Positions 43,701-51,060 of a stretch of DNA of 64,000 nt are shown here, in pieces (the stretch's first letter is position 1; each line of letters begins with the position of its first letter). A model generated the notes under the pieces. That model did not search any database. It saw nothing but the letters and a program-made list of their open reading frames with translations, and had not been told where the DNA came from. This DNA is from G963669295 sp963669295 (GTDB lineage Bacteria > Bacteroidota > Bacteroidia > Flavobacteriales_D > CALLUQ01). Both the position numbers and the translations under genes were made by a program. The stretch covers positions 4,340,001 through 4,404,000 of the forward strand of contig OY769938.1 of NCBI GenBank assembly GCA_963669295.1, in the 5' to 3' direction.

Positions 43701-44912
43701 GGTATTGATGATGGTGAAGCCTTTGAAGGCATTTTGGGAGGAACGATTGCCCCTTACCGTTTGGTATCGAAAACAGATGCAGGTCCTGTATCAAGTACCT
43801 ATGGAGCTACTGTTGGAATGTTGAAGTTGAACGACCTTCAAAGCATCGACTTGGTATTCACCAACGACAAGAGCAAATGGACACGTTGTCCTGTGATTGA
43901 AATGCAGGTGAACGACGACCTTTCAGAAGGCAATACAGCGAAGCAAGAACAACGTTCAGGCCAGTCGGTAGATCACTTTGGTAACCCAGCACCAGTAGGT
44001 TCGGGGCCAAGTACCAACCCCAACGATCCGAACTATATTTCTGAAACAGGAATGGGTTGGTTCCCTGGTTATGCGATTGATGTAGAAAGTGGTGAGCGTT
44101 TGAACATGGCTTTTGGAGAAGATTCGTGGTTGGCAGGAGAGAATGGTCGTGATATGATGTTTAACCCCACCGAGCGATACTACTCATTTACTGGCGAAGA
44201 ATTGTTTGGCGGTAAGCACTACATCTATGTGTTTAAAGAACAAGAGAGTGAATTTGGCCCCAGCCGTATGCCGAACTACGATCCGGCTTATATGGATAGC
44301 ATGATGGGTCTTGCCTTCTCGCAAAAGTTGAAGGTATGGCGTTCATGTATTTGGGTGGGTATGCCAACGATTACTCCAGGCGAAACGTTGTTGAGCAACG
44401 ATGCTAAGATTAAGATTCGTGTGGCCAAGCGTTACGAGCGTTATGTAACACCTTACCGCAGGAACCCAACCACTCCATTGATTGACTGGATGGATGACAG
44501 TACTCACTTGAGTCAAAACAACTGGTACCCCATGTACGAGTTTAACACCACCGATTTGGCCACCACTACAGAAGATGCGGTAACGGCCGAAGATGCATTG
44601 GACTTGATCAATGTGGTGCCAAACCCTTACTATGCTTACTCGGCTTATGAAACCAGCCGATTGGACAACAGGATTAAGATTGTGAACCTGCCACAGCAGG
44701 CCACTATTAAGATCTTTAATGTAAGCGGTACATTGGTGCGTACCTTAACCAAAGACAGTCCACAAACGTATGTAGATTGGGACTTGAAGAACCATGTAAA
44801 CATCCCGATATCGGGTGGTGTATACATCATTCATGTAGAAGTTCCAGGAGTAGGAGAGAAGGTGTTGAAATGGTTTGGTGCAATGCGACCTACCGATTTG
44901 GATCAGTTTTAA
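40797..44912 (+). CDS. Large secreted T9SS cargo protein of unknown function
   Basis: 1371 residues. Signal peptide ends LAHSQ. The N-terminus contains LNNVRALIGAGGELWFD and AGALWLAG, and later DANGNGIYDPLIGGDYPWYD, a pattern I know from widespread large Bacteroidota secreted proteins that lack a described function. A Gly/Tyr/Asp-rich stretch (YVGCDVGRGLGYGYNGDALD) occurs about residue 320. The end (VVPNPYYAYSAYE, IKIVNLPQQATIKIFNVSG, VLKWFGAMRPTDLDQF) is a T9SS-type domain with an FlgD-like Ig character. It follows the LytTR gene and is the largest protein after the repetitive one. Substrate or binding partner cannot be inferred. Confidence 0.85.
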   Translation: MLKTNHTRPLLALLLLWPFLAHSQQKNITDPNHPSQYLQPRAAGCAPATSTVELDLNNVRALIGAGGELWFDQISARYEVPAGSGHTIIYAGALWLAGTDINGQLKAAALQFRQGNDYWTGPLSTIGDAEVDPETCTKYDRHFKIHRQEVETFRAWYLAGVIDAQQGTNTQSEDFPNYQVPAIITEWPAHGDASKNQDFYLAPFKDANGNGIYDPLIGGDYPWYDLDREIDCKTDRTVTLFGDQTVWWVFNDKGNIHTETGADAIGMEIRAQAFAFATNDEINNMTFLNYELINRGTQTLTDTYFGIWVDCDVGGYEDDYVGCDVGRGLGYGYNGDALDESFGYALGYGTNPPAIGCDFFEGPYQDNDNVDNAVGIGPGEAVKGNGIGYGDGIVDNERFGMRRFLYHNRLGQGNPAQTSPQNGIDYYNYLQGIWKDGTKFFYGGSAHISDPDADQSLPCDFMFPGDSDPLNWGTGGVPAPQWTEQTAGNTPLDRRFMQSAGPFTLEPGAVNNITVGLVYARSTQGDPFASVEVMRIADDKAQSLFENCFRVLDGPDAPDVAIQELDRELILYLSNNQGNNVGEGYQELDPFIPESIIATTVNYVLDTATGQYTLNTTTDTTILDRYYRFQGYQIYQLKNASVGPSELLDQDVSRLVAQCDIKDGVGQIVNFNFNEALNASEPVEMVADGETTDEGIVHSFRFTDDQFATGDRRLINHKTYYYMAIAYGYNNYKDYDPNDPTKLDGQTKPYKAGRKAGTGAIRAYTGIPHIPNPENGGTIANSSYGDGPEITRIEGEGNGSNVLNLTAASEASIVANGSMAFPTYTGNAGPISVKVIDPLNVVDASFRIRFYPDSMGGLDSAGWVIYNLNTGDSVMSDQTINIENEQLFPEWGISVSVNQYEYTNTGGPEFFTDMLAASISYEDSSRQWLQGVADAEGLFEQNWIRSGTSSEESDPNQTPDPAIYNDYVGIDDGEAFEGILGGTIAPYRLVSKTDAGPVSSTYGATVGMLKLNDLQSIDLVFTNDKSKWTRCPVIEMQVNDDLSEGNTAKQEQRSGQSVDHFGNPAPVGSGPSTNPNDPNYISETGMGWFPGYAIDVESGERLNMAFGEDSWLAGENGRDMMFNPTERYYSFTGEELFGGKHYIYVFKEQESEFGPSRMPNYDPAYMDSMMGLAFSQKLKVWRSCIWVGMPTITPGETLLSNDAKIKIRVAKRYERYVTPYRRNPTTPLIDWMDDSTHLSQNNWYPMYEFNTTDLATTTEDAVTAEDALDLINVVPNPYYAYSAYETSRLDNRIKIVNLPQQATIKIFNVSGTLVRTLTKDSPQTYVDWDLKNHVNIPISGGVYIIHVEVPGVGEKVLKWFGAMRPTDLDQF

Positions 44913-44932
44913 CAACGACACATAAAGGCATA

Positions 44933-44965
44933 AAAAAACCTCAGGAACTATTCCTGAGGTTTTTT
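44933..44965. terminator. Bidirectional terminator between convergent genes
   Basis: AAAAAACCTCAGGAA-CTA-TTCCTGAGGTTTTTT, a perfect 15-bp stem shared by the T9SS gene and the convergent NarL-type regulator. Confidence 0.93.
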
Positions 44966-44982
44966 ATTTAAGAATCATGAGC

Positions 44983-45651
44983 TTAAATTAAACTTTGCTC
45001 CAATGCTTTTTTTACCAATTCAGCGGCATTTTTCACCTTTAGCTTATTCATAATGTTCATGCGGTGCGTATCAATAGTACGGGCACTAATGAACAACTCT
45101 TTTGCAATTTTTGCACTTGTCATCCCCTGGATAACATACTTCAGCACTTCTCTTTCACGCTTAGTAAGGTTCACCAAATCACCGTCCTCATTAACAACCG
45201 TCTTCTTTTCTTCTTTGGTAGAAGGGGCAGCACTGCCATAATTTTTCATCACCACTTCATACACCACATTGGTGAAATAATTTTCTCCAGCAGCTATTTT
45301 TTGAATGGCTTTGATTAACTCGGCACGTTGCGTGTCTTTTAAGATATAGCCTTTTGCTCCACAATTGATGCATTCCAGTATGTATGCCGGATCATCGTGT
45401 TGAGTTAAAAACAATACCCTGGTATCGCATTGTCCTTGCAACACTTTGGCCACTTCCATGCCAGTAAGGTCGGGCATAGAAATATCAAGAATAAGGATGT
45501 CGGGATGAAGCTTGTTCACTACTGCAATGGCTTCCTTGCCTGAACCGGCCTCACCAACAATATCGAATCCAGTATGACTTTCAAGCGACAGTCGAATGCC
45601 GTCTCTAATTAAGCTGTGGTCGTCTGCTAATACTATTTTTACCTTGCCCAT
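44983..45651 (-). CDS. NarL/FixJ-family response regulator
   Basis: 222 residues. Receiver about 1-120 with Asp10-Asp11, phospho-acceptor Asp56 (ILILDISMPDLTG) and Lys at GYILKDT. An LuxR-type helix-turn-helix lies about 158-218 (LTKREREVLKYVIQGMTSAK, ISARTIDTHRMNIMNKL). No kinase is adjacent, so it is an orphan and must be served by a kinase elsewhere. A -7 box lies 27 bp upstream of the start. Confidence 0.95.
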   Translation of the reverse strand: MGKVKIVLADDHSLIRDGIRLSLESHTGFDIVGEAGSGKEAIAVVNKLHPDILILDISMPDLTGMEVAKVLQGQCDTRVLFLTQHDDPAYILECINCGAKGYILKDTQRAELIKAIQKIAAGENYFTNVVYEVVMKNYGSAAPSTKEEKKTVVNEDGDLVNLTKREREVLKYVIQGMTSAKIAKELFISARTIDTHRMNIMNKLKVKNAAELVKKALEQSLI

Positions 45652-45677
45652 GTAGGCTGAATTATGGTTGGGTAATA

Positions 45678-45685
45678 CAAATTTA
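45678..45685 (-). promoter_or_regulatory. Candidate -7 box TAAATTTG for the NarL-type regulator
   Basis: Minus-strand TAAATTTG (plus strand CAAATTTA) fits TAnnTTTG. No clear -33 TTG at the right distance. Confidence 0.4.
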
Positions 45686-45749
45686 CAATAGACTACTGGA
45701 AAAAGCTCTCAGTAAAATTACGTAGTTTTTGGGTGATTTTGAACAATAT

Positions 45750-46175
45750 CTAGCCTTCAAACCCAATTTTCTTGTGCGTGCCATCGCAAAAAGGTTTCTT
45801 GGCAGAAGCACCACAGCGACACAAAGAAGCTTTGTTTTTCACTTCAATTTCCTCTCCATTGCCATCGGTAATAACAAAGTTGCCACTAAGCCTTATAGGG
45901 CCATTATTAACAATGTTAATGGCGGTAGGCGCGGTAGTTATTGTAGTGGCCGGATCGTTGTGCGATGTGTACGACAAAGCGCCCGAAGGGCAATGATCAA
46001 TAGCTTGTTTTAACTCTTCTGAGCTCGCAGCATGAATTTTGATCCAAGGGCGCTCTTTGGGTTGAAACACCTGTCCTAGTCTTTTTACACATTCAGCAGC
46101 ATGTTCGCAAACATTTGGCTTCCAATGCACGGTTATTTCACCATTGGTATAATCGATTTGTTTAGTAGGATCCAT
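45750..46175 (-). CDS. Iron-sulfur protein: divergent 4Fe-4S domain plus CDGSH domain
   Basis: 141 residues, cytoplasmic. The N-terminal half (HWKPNVCEHAAECVKRL, AIDHCPSGALSY) is a Fer4_19-type mono-cluster domain. The C-terminal half contains the full CDGSH signature C-x-C-x2-S-x3-P-x-C-D-G-T-H (CRCGASAKKPFCDGTH), which binds a 2Fe-2S cluster with three Cys and one His. The combination is a known family usually annotated '(4Fe-4S)-binding protein', with an inferred electron-transfer or redox-sensing role. It is transcribed alone. Confidence 0.93.
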   Translation of the reverse strand: MDPTKQIDYTNGEITVHWKPNVCEHAAECVKRLGQVFQPKERPWIKIHAASSEELKQAIDHCPSGALSYTSHNDPATTITTAPTAINIVNNGPIRLSGNFVITDGNGEEIEVKNKASLCRCGASAKKPFCDGTHKKIGFEG

Positions 46176-46314
46176 AGCTTATTTTCAAGTGATAAGGTTA
46201 AATTAATGAATATCTACGAAATGTGCCCCATGCAATGAGGGCAATTTGTGAAACAATAATAATTTGGCGATATTGAGGTAATCTCAAAGGGCATTGCGTA
46301 AACACGAATTGGTG

Positions 46315-46671
46315 ATGAAAAAACTATTGTTAATGTTGGTATTGTTAGCTGTAGTATCGATGCTACAAGCCAACCCTGTTGATCCACCTTCCGAAGATAC
46401 CGTTACGGTAGAGGAAGCAATTGAGTTTGATGATGGGTACGATTCTCTTTTTGCAAGCGATTCCAGTTATCAAACAATTATGGAATTGCTGAATGAAAGC
46501 GAGGACCTTAATTTTGACTACGACGAATGGTGGGAACAGCAACAAAGGAGCATGGACTACCTTAGCCGGCAAAGAGAACGGCAAAGCTCTAACAACGGAC
46601 TGCGCTTTGCAGCAATAGCCATAGCGGTAATAGGTATTTTTGTGAAAATAGTTTTGTTGGTAAGGAAATAG
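46315..46671 (+). CDS. Small membrane-anchored secreted protein of unknown function
   Basis: 118 residues from ATG 46315, preferred to the in-frame TTG at 46294 because the N-terminus is then a clean signal peptide (MKKLLLMLVLLAVVSMLQA). The central part is acidic with a WWEQQQRSMDYLSRQRE helix, and a C-terminal transmembrane helix (FAAIAIAVIGIFVKIVLLV) ends in RK. Topology: mature domain outside, short basic tail inside. No family recognised. Its stop is 2 bp from the convergent hydrolase-OsmC stop. Confidence 0.65.
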   Translation: MKKLLLMLVLLAVVSMLQANPVDPPSEDTVTVEEAIEFDDGYDSLFASDSSYQTIMELLNESEDLNFDYDEWWEQQQRSMDYLSRQRERQSSNNGLRFAAIAIAVIGIFVKIVLLVRK

Positions 46672-46673
46672 CC

Positions 46674-47885
46674 TTATTCCTTTAGTGTAGTCACCACAGC
46701 CACTTCGGCATGCAATGTTTTATGCACAGGGCACTTATCGGCAATTTCCAGTAAGCGTTGCTTTTGCTTATCATCCAAATCGCCTTCCAGTATAATCTCT
46801 CGCTCAAAATGATCAATCTTTCTATGAGGTTGTTCACAGTCTTCACAATCTTCCCGGTATTTTTTGCCATGTTCCAGGTGCACGGTTACTCCTTTTAAGT
46901 CCCATTGCTTCCTGTCGGCATACATGCGCAATGTCATGGCAGTGCAAGCGCCCAAACCAGCAGTCAATAAATCGTAAGGGGTGGGGCCAAAATCGTTGCC
47001 GCCAACCTCTTCAGGTTCATCGGCCAGCAGCTGATGCTTTCCGGCTTTTATAGCGGTGGTGTAATCGTCGTTGCCTATTCTTGCTACTACTTGTTTGTTG
47101 GTAGTAAGGGGGGCTTGTTCGGGTACATCGATGTAGCGCATCACCCAATTGGCAATCATAGTACCCGCATACAACGAATCTTGTTTGTTTGTAAGCAAAT
47201 GGTCGGCACCATCAAGCGTAACAAAGCTTTTAGGGTGGTGGGCCTCTTTGTACAAAATGGCGGCATTTTCGATGCCTACTACCATGTCCTGGGGCGAATG
47301 CATAATGAGCAAGGCACGACGAAGTTGTTTCACCACCTCATCGTTTTGCTGCTGTTGCAAATCATCGATAAACGATTTTTTCACGGTAAACTCCCGTCCT
47401 CCTATAAACACTCTGGCTTTGCCATTGGCGGCAATGGCATCGAGGTTATCTTTAAACAGGTGTTGTACATGCTCGGGATGTGCAGGAGCGCCAATAGTAG
47501 CTACGGCTTTAATATCAGGCGATTTTGAGGCTGCCCTTATTACTGCGGCACCACCCAGCGAATGGCCAATTAAAATACGAGGAATACCATAGTTTTCTTT
47601 CACAAAATTAATAGCAGCCATCAAGTCGTCGATGTTCGACGAAAAATTGGTGTCGGCAAAGTCGCCTTCGCTTTCTCCAAGACCGGTAAAATCAAATCGC
47701 AAAACAGCAATGCCTTGTTGTGTTAGTGCTCTACTAATGTTGCGTACTGCTGTAAAGTTCTTATTGCACGTAAAACAATGGGCAAAAATAGCGTAGGCAA
47801 TTGGATGGCTGTTAAGGGGTAACTCAAGGCGGGCAGCAAGCACACTTTCCTCGTTGTTGTTAAATGTTACTTTCAGCGATTTCAT
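46674..47885 (-). CDS. Bifunctional alpha/beta hydrolase / OsmC family protein
   Basis: 403 residues from ATG 47885 (an earlier in-frame start adds 9). The N-terminal alpha/beta hydrolase (about 1-250) has the nucleophile elbow GHSLGG, the HCFTCNK oxyanion-side strand and a late DGADHLL His. The C-terminal OsmC domain (about 265-400) has the two redox Cys, in GLGACTAMTLRMYA and KCPVHKTL. OsmC proteins are thiol peroxidases for organic hydroperoxides. The fusion is a known arrangement in Bacteroidota and Proteobacteria. A single-gene transcription unit, facing a small membrane protein gene. Confidence 0.93.
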   Translation of the reverse strand: MKSLKVTFNNNEESVLAARLELPLNSHPIAYAIFAHCFTCNKNFTAVRNISRALTQQGIAVLRFDFTGLGESEGDFADTNFSSNIDDLMAAINFVKENYGIPRILIGHSLGGAAVIRAASKSPDIKAVATIGAPAHPEHVQHLFKDNLDAIAANGKARVFIGGREFTVKKSFIDDLQQQQNDEVVKQLRRALLIMHSPQDMVVGIENAAILYKEAHHPKSFVTLDGADHLLTNKQDSLYAGTMIANWVMRYIDVPEQAPLTTNKQVVARIGNDDYTTAIKAGKHQLLADEPEEVGGNDFGPTPYDLLTAGLGACTAMTLRMYADRKQWDLKGVTVHLEHGKKYREDCEDCEQPHRKIDHFEREIILEGDLDDKQKQRLLEIADKCPVHKTLHAEVAVVTTLKE

Positions 47886-48001
47886 TGATTTTCTTATAAA
47901 ATTAACAATCAAGCATCATGTATAATGTCGGCCAGCCGATCATTATTACAATGAAGCAGAAGAATGGTTATCTTCGTTAATGAATGTACGAATATTATGG
48001 C

Positions 48002-48640
48002 ATGAAAAGATGGATACCACTTGCGCTACTCTTGCTAACAGCCTGTGCGGGCGAAACAGCAGTAGAAAATAACAATGCAGAAGACACTGTGGCAACAGCA
48101 GTTGACACACTCACTACCATGGTAACCCCCAAACCGGAAACCCCGGCACCCCAAAGCATGGAAGATTTTATTCGTGAAGCTACTGAAGTATTTGAACAAC
48201 ATGGTTTTGCTGTGGCAGAGGTAACAGCAGAAGATCAAACGTTTTACATTGAAGGTTCGATGCACGACAATTACCAACGGTTCAAAAAAGAAGAGCCGGT
48301 TAGCAACGATTACGGAGATCGTATTTACCCTCGCATAAAGTGGATGGCTTATCGCTTAGAGCCTGGAATAGATGTTATGGTAGCCTTACACGATTTTTTT
48401 GATGCCTATGACCGCAGTGAGGGCTCCATCGATTTTGAATCACCCCTCACCATCAAATCGCCTCCTTTTGTGGGATGGACGTACGAAGATCAATTGTATT
48501 TCATCTCTATTCCGAAAGAGCAAATGTTTGAAGGTTTTCAACCGCTTTGTTTAAGCGTAATGCAATTGTTTGGGGAGGATGGTTTTTTCTTTTACGTGGC
48601 TCCCGAAGGGAAAGTACATTGGAACAGTTGGGAGAATTAA
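48002..48640 (+). CDS. Putative lipoprotein of unknown function
   Basis: 212 residues from ATG 48002. Lipobox LTAC follows MKRWIPLALLL, then a Thr/Asn/Pro-rich tether and a globular domain (about 70-212) with a WMAYRLEPGIDVMVALHDFF helix. No family recognised. Its stop overlaps the convergent TIGR02757 stop by 4 bp. The tether composition resembles the lipoprotein at 54644, although the folded parts are unrelated. Confidence 0.7.
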   Translation: MKRWIPLALLLLTACAGETAVENNNAEDTVATAVDTLTTMVTPKPETPAPQSMEDFIREATEVFEQHGFAVAEVTAEDQTFYIEGSMHDNYQRFKKEEPVSNDYGDRIYPRIKWMAYRLEPGIDVMVALHDFFDAYDRSEGSIDFESPLTIKSPPFVGWTYEDQLYFISIPKEQMFEGFQPLCLSVMQLFGEDGFFFYVAPEGKVHWNSWEN

Positions 48641-49410
48641 AACCCTTCGAAAACACCCAGCCCGAAAAGGGCAAAATCATATTTTACAGGATCATTCGCA
48701 TCCATGATGCGCAATGCATCGGTCAACTCATCGGCTGCACGCCAATCGTTTTGTTTTCGGGAAAGCAGTTGTAGTTTGCGCCCAACATTGCCGGTATGCA
48801 CATCCAGTGGGCACACCAATTGACTGGGCGAAATAGAGTCCCATAGGCCAAAGTCTACTCCCCGGTTGTCTTTTCGAACCATCCAGCGCAAATACATATT
48901 TAATCGTTTTGAAGAAGAACCTTTCAAAGGATTGGAAACATGTTTTTCAGACCGTGTCTCGTGTGTGGTTTCGAAAAACAACTTCCGAAAACCGGCAATG
49001 GCCAGCTTTACATCTTTATGCGTAGGGGAGATGTGTTGCGCAAAAGCAGGTTCCAGCCCTCCATGTTGTTGGTAAATATGCTGTAGCGATTGCAAGAAGA
49101 ACACACAGTCGATGCCGTTAAAAGTGCGGTGCTTGAATTGTTGAAACGGTTCGAGCTGGTGGGGCTTAAAATGGAGAATAAAATCGTGTGGCGAATCGCC
49201 CATCCAACGGGCCAGCTTGCGGGCGTTATTAATAATGGTGATGCGCTGCCCCCAGGCAATGGTAGCGGCTAAAAAGCCCACAATCTCAATGTCTTCTTTT
49301 TTATGAAACCGGTGAGGAATTGAAATCGGATCGTTTTCAATGAATGATGTACGATTGTATTGGTCGTATTTTTCGTCGAGAAATGCTTTGAGTTCTTCTA
49401 CTGGAATCAT
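48637..49410 (-). CDS. TIGR02757 family protein (DUF2400)
   Basis: 257 residues from the ATG at 49410, which starts 1 bp after the upstream gene's stop; a longer in-frame start would run 80 bp into that gene. Recognisable family features: DEKYDQYNRTSFIENDPISIPHRF at the N-terminus, ATIAWGQRITIINNARKL, KRLNMYLRWMVRKD and PLDVHTGNVGRKL. The family is widespread in Bacteroidota and resembles the helix-hairpin-helix region of DNA glycosylases, but no function has been shown. Likely co-transcribed with the TraB/GumN gene. Confidence 0.9.
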   Translation of the reverse strand: MIPVEELKAFLDEKYDQYNRTSFIENDPISIPHRFHKKEDIEIVGFLAATIAWGQRITIINNARKLARWMGDSPHDFILHFKPHQLEPFQQFKHRTFNGIDCVFFLQSLQHIYQQHGGLEPAFAQHISPTHKDVKLAIAGFRKLFFETTHETRSEKHVSNPLKGSSSKRLNMYLRWMVRKDNRGVDFGLWDSISPSQLVCPLDVHTGNVGRKLQLLSRKQNDWRAADELTDALRIMDANDPVKYDFALFGLGVFEGF

Positions 49411-49411
49411 A

Positions 49412-50269
49412 TCATCGAGCGGTAACCGTATAACCTTGTTGTCGCAACAACTCAATAATGCCTTCTTTACCGGGCAGGTGGGCTGCACCAACAGCTACGA
49501 AGGTGCTGCCGGCTTGTAGGTGCGGAATAAGGCGTTGCACCATTCTGTGGTTGCGTTGTACTACAAACACGTCGTTAAAGTTGTCGGAAATTGGGTCCGC
49601 TTCAACAAGAGCAAGCAAGCCATCTAAATTACCCTGGGCGTAGTGCTCAATCATGTAATACATTATCGAATCTACAGTGCCCGAAGCCGTAATGCTTTCC
49701 ATGAGGTTTTGTGCCTGCTTTTTGTAAGGAATGGCCTTGAAAGCTGCTGCTTGCTCTTCCATTTTTTCTAGTCCAACCACTTTGAGATGGTGTTCTTTTG
49801 CCAGCGCATTGAAGTATAAGTCCAACGGTTGTTCTTGCTCGGCCTTTAATACTCGTTGTGGAATCATGGCAGCAACAAACATGGGTTGCATCTTGTTGTA
49901 CAAAAATAACGACTGGCCCAACGAGTCCTTAAAGAACGCGCTTGCGGTGGCATAATCTTCCTCACCCAACAGCCCTTTAATGGTATAGTTGTCTTCCATA
50001 ATAAACAACTTCAACATGTCCATGTTCATCACCGAGTCGGGATTCAACTCCATGGCATAGGTGTCGGCATGTTGAAAAGCATCCAGCACACCATCCTTAA
50101 ATTGAAAGGCGCGATTGTCGGCAGTATGAATGGTGCCATACAGGTACGATGGCTTTTCCAAACCATTGCCACTTACTTCCCAAAATACCGAAGGGTATTG
50201 TTGAGCTACTACCTGTGGCAGTATTACAAAAGGCAGCAAAGCACTAAAAACAATAACAATCCATTTCAT
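49412..50269 (-). CDS. TraB/GumN family protein
   Basis: 285 residues. Signal peptide about 1-22 (ends VVAQQ). Two conserved GxxH motifs are visible: LYGTIHTADNRAF near the N-terminus and FVAVGAAHLPGKEGI near the C-terminus; in the related Tiki proteins these form a metal-dependent protease site. The YAMELN strand is also typical. Probably periplasmic or surface-associated. Substrate unknown. It is followed 1 bp later by the TIGR02757 gene and preceded 17 bp upstream by the LolD-like gene, so all three probably share a transcript. Confidence 0.93.
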   Translation of the reverse strand: MKWIVIVFSALLPFVILPQVVAQQYPSVFWEVSGNGLEKPSYLYGTIHTADNRAFQFKDGVLDAFQHADTYAMELNPDSVMNMDMLKLFIMEDNYTIKGLLGEEDYATASAFFKDSLGQSLFLYNKMQPMFVAAMIPQRVLKAEQEQPLDLYFNALAKEHHLKVVGLEKMEEQAAAFKAIPYKKQAQNLMESITASGTVDSIMYYMIEHYAQGNLDGLLALVEADPISDNFNDVFVVQRNHRMVQRLIPHLQAGSTFVAVGAAHLPGKEGIIELLRQQGYTVTAR

Positions 50270-50286
50270 CGTTTATGGTTTTGTGC

Positions 50287-50937
50287 TTACCGAATTACGC
50301 CATCTACAATGGTTAACTTGCGGTCGGCCATATTGGCCAGCTCCTCGTTGTGCGTTACAATCACAAAAGTTTGATTGTATTGGTCGCGCAGGTCGAAGAA
50401 CAATTGGTGCAATTCCCTGGCCGATTTCGAGTCAAGATTTCCTGAAGGTTCATCGGCAAGCACTACTGAAGGGTTATTAATCAAAGCCCGTGCCACAGCT
50501 ACGCGTTGTTGTTCCCCTCCCGATAATTGTGCGGGCTTGTGGTCGGCTCGTGCGGGCAGGTTAAGGAAGTTCAACAGCTCATGTGCACGTTGTTCGGCTA
50601 CCGAACGTGAGGTTCGTGCAATAAACGCAGGAATACAAATGTTTTCAAGTGCCGTAAACTCAGGCAACAAGTGATGGAACTGAAATACAAAACCAATGTT
50701 TTTATTTCTGAACTCCGATAATTTATTGGGCGATAATGAGCTTACCTTCACATCGTCGTACAATACTTCCCCCGAACTCGGAAGGTCAAGCGTACCCAAT
50801 AACTGTAGTAGGGTAGTCTTACCCGCTCCAGAAGCACCTACAATTGAAATGATTTCTCCACGATTGATTTCCAGGCTACAGCCCTTCAAAACTTGAAGCT
50901 CTCCATACGATTTTTGAAGGTCATTGGCTTTAATCAT
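50287..50937 (-). CDS. lolD: ABC transporter ATP-binding protein, LolD-like
   Basis: 216 residues, cytoplasmic. Walker A GASGAGKTT, Q-loop FVFQFHHLLPEF, signature LSGGEQQR, Walker B VVLADEPSGNLD and H-loop VTHNEEL are all present. The FQFHHLLPEFTALEN and ADEPSGNLDS sequences are those of the LolD/MacB group, which energises lipoprotein release (LolCDE) or peptide/macrolide export. The permease partner is not adjacent, as is common in Bacteroidota. A -7-like TATCTTCG lies upstream with one mismatch. Confidence 0.88.
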   Translation of the reverse strand: MIKANDLQKSYGELQVLKGCSLEINRGEIISIVGASGAGKTTLLQLLGTLDLPSSGEVLYDDVKVSSLSPNKLSEFRNKNIGFVFQFHHLLPEFTALENICIPAFIARTSRSVAEQRAHELLNFLNLPARADHKPAQLSGGEQQRVAVARALINNPSVVLADEPSGNLDSKSARELHQLFFDLRDQYNQTFVIVTHNEELANMADRKLTIVDGVIR

Positions 50938-51008
50938 AAGGTTCCCTTTAGGATGAAGCGAAGATACAATAATGTTAATAAATCGGGTGGAATAGGTAGG
51001 GGATTATT

Positions 51009-51039
51009 TTTGAATTTTATGACATAAAAACTACATTTG
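51009..51039 (+). promoter_or_regulatory. Promoter for sucC (TTTG-N19-TACATTTG)
   Basis: TTTG at 51009-51012, 19-nt spacer, TACATTTG at 51032-51039: a full match to the Bacteroidota sigma-A consensus. Transcription should begin about 51045, giving a 5' leader of roughly 15 nt before the ATG at 51061. Confidence 0.75.
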
Positions 51040-51060
51040 ACCAACCCAAAATAAAGCACA

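Noticed and set aside
47034..47592. Plus-strand frames of 147-164 codons opposite the hydrolase-OsmC gene
   Set aside because: The minus strand encodes two complete, motif-bearing domains; the plus frames have no recognisable features.
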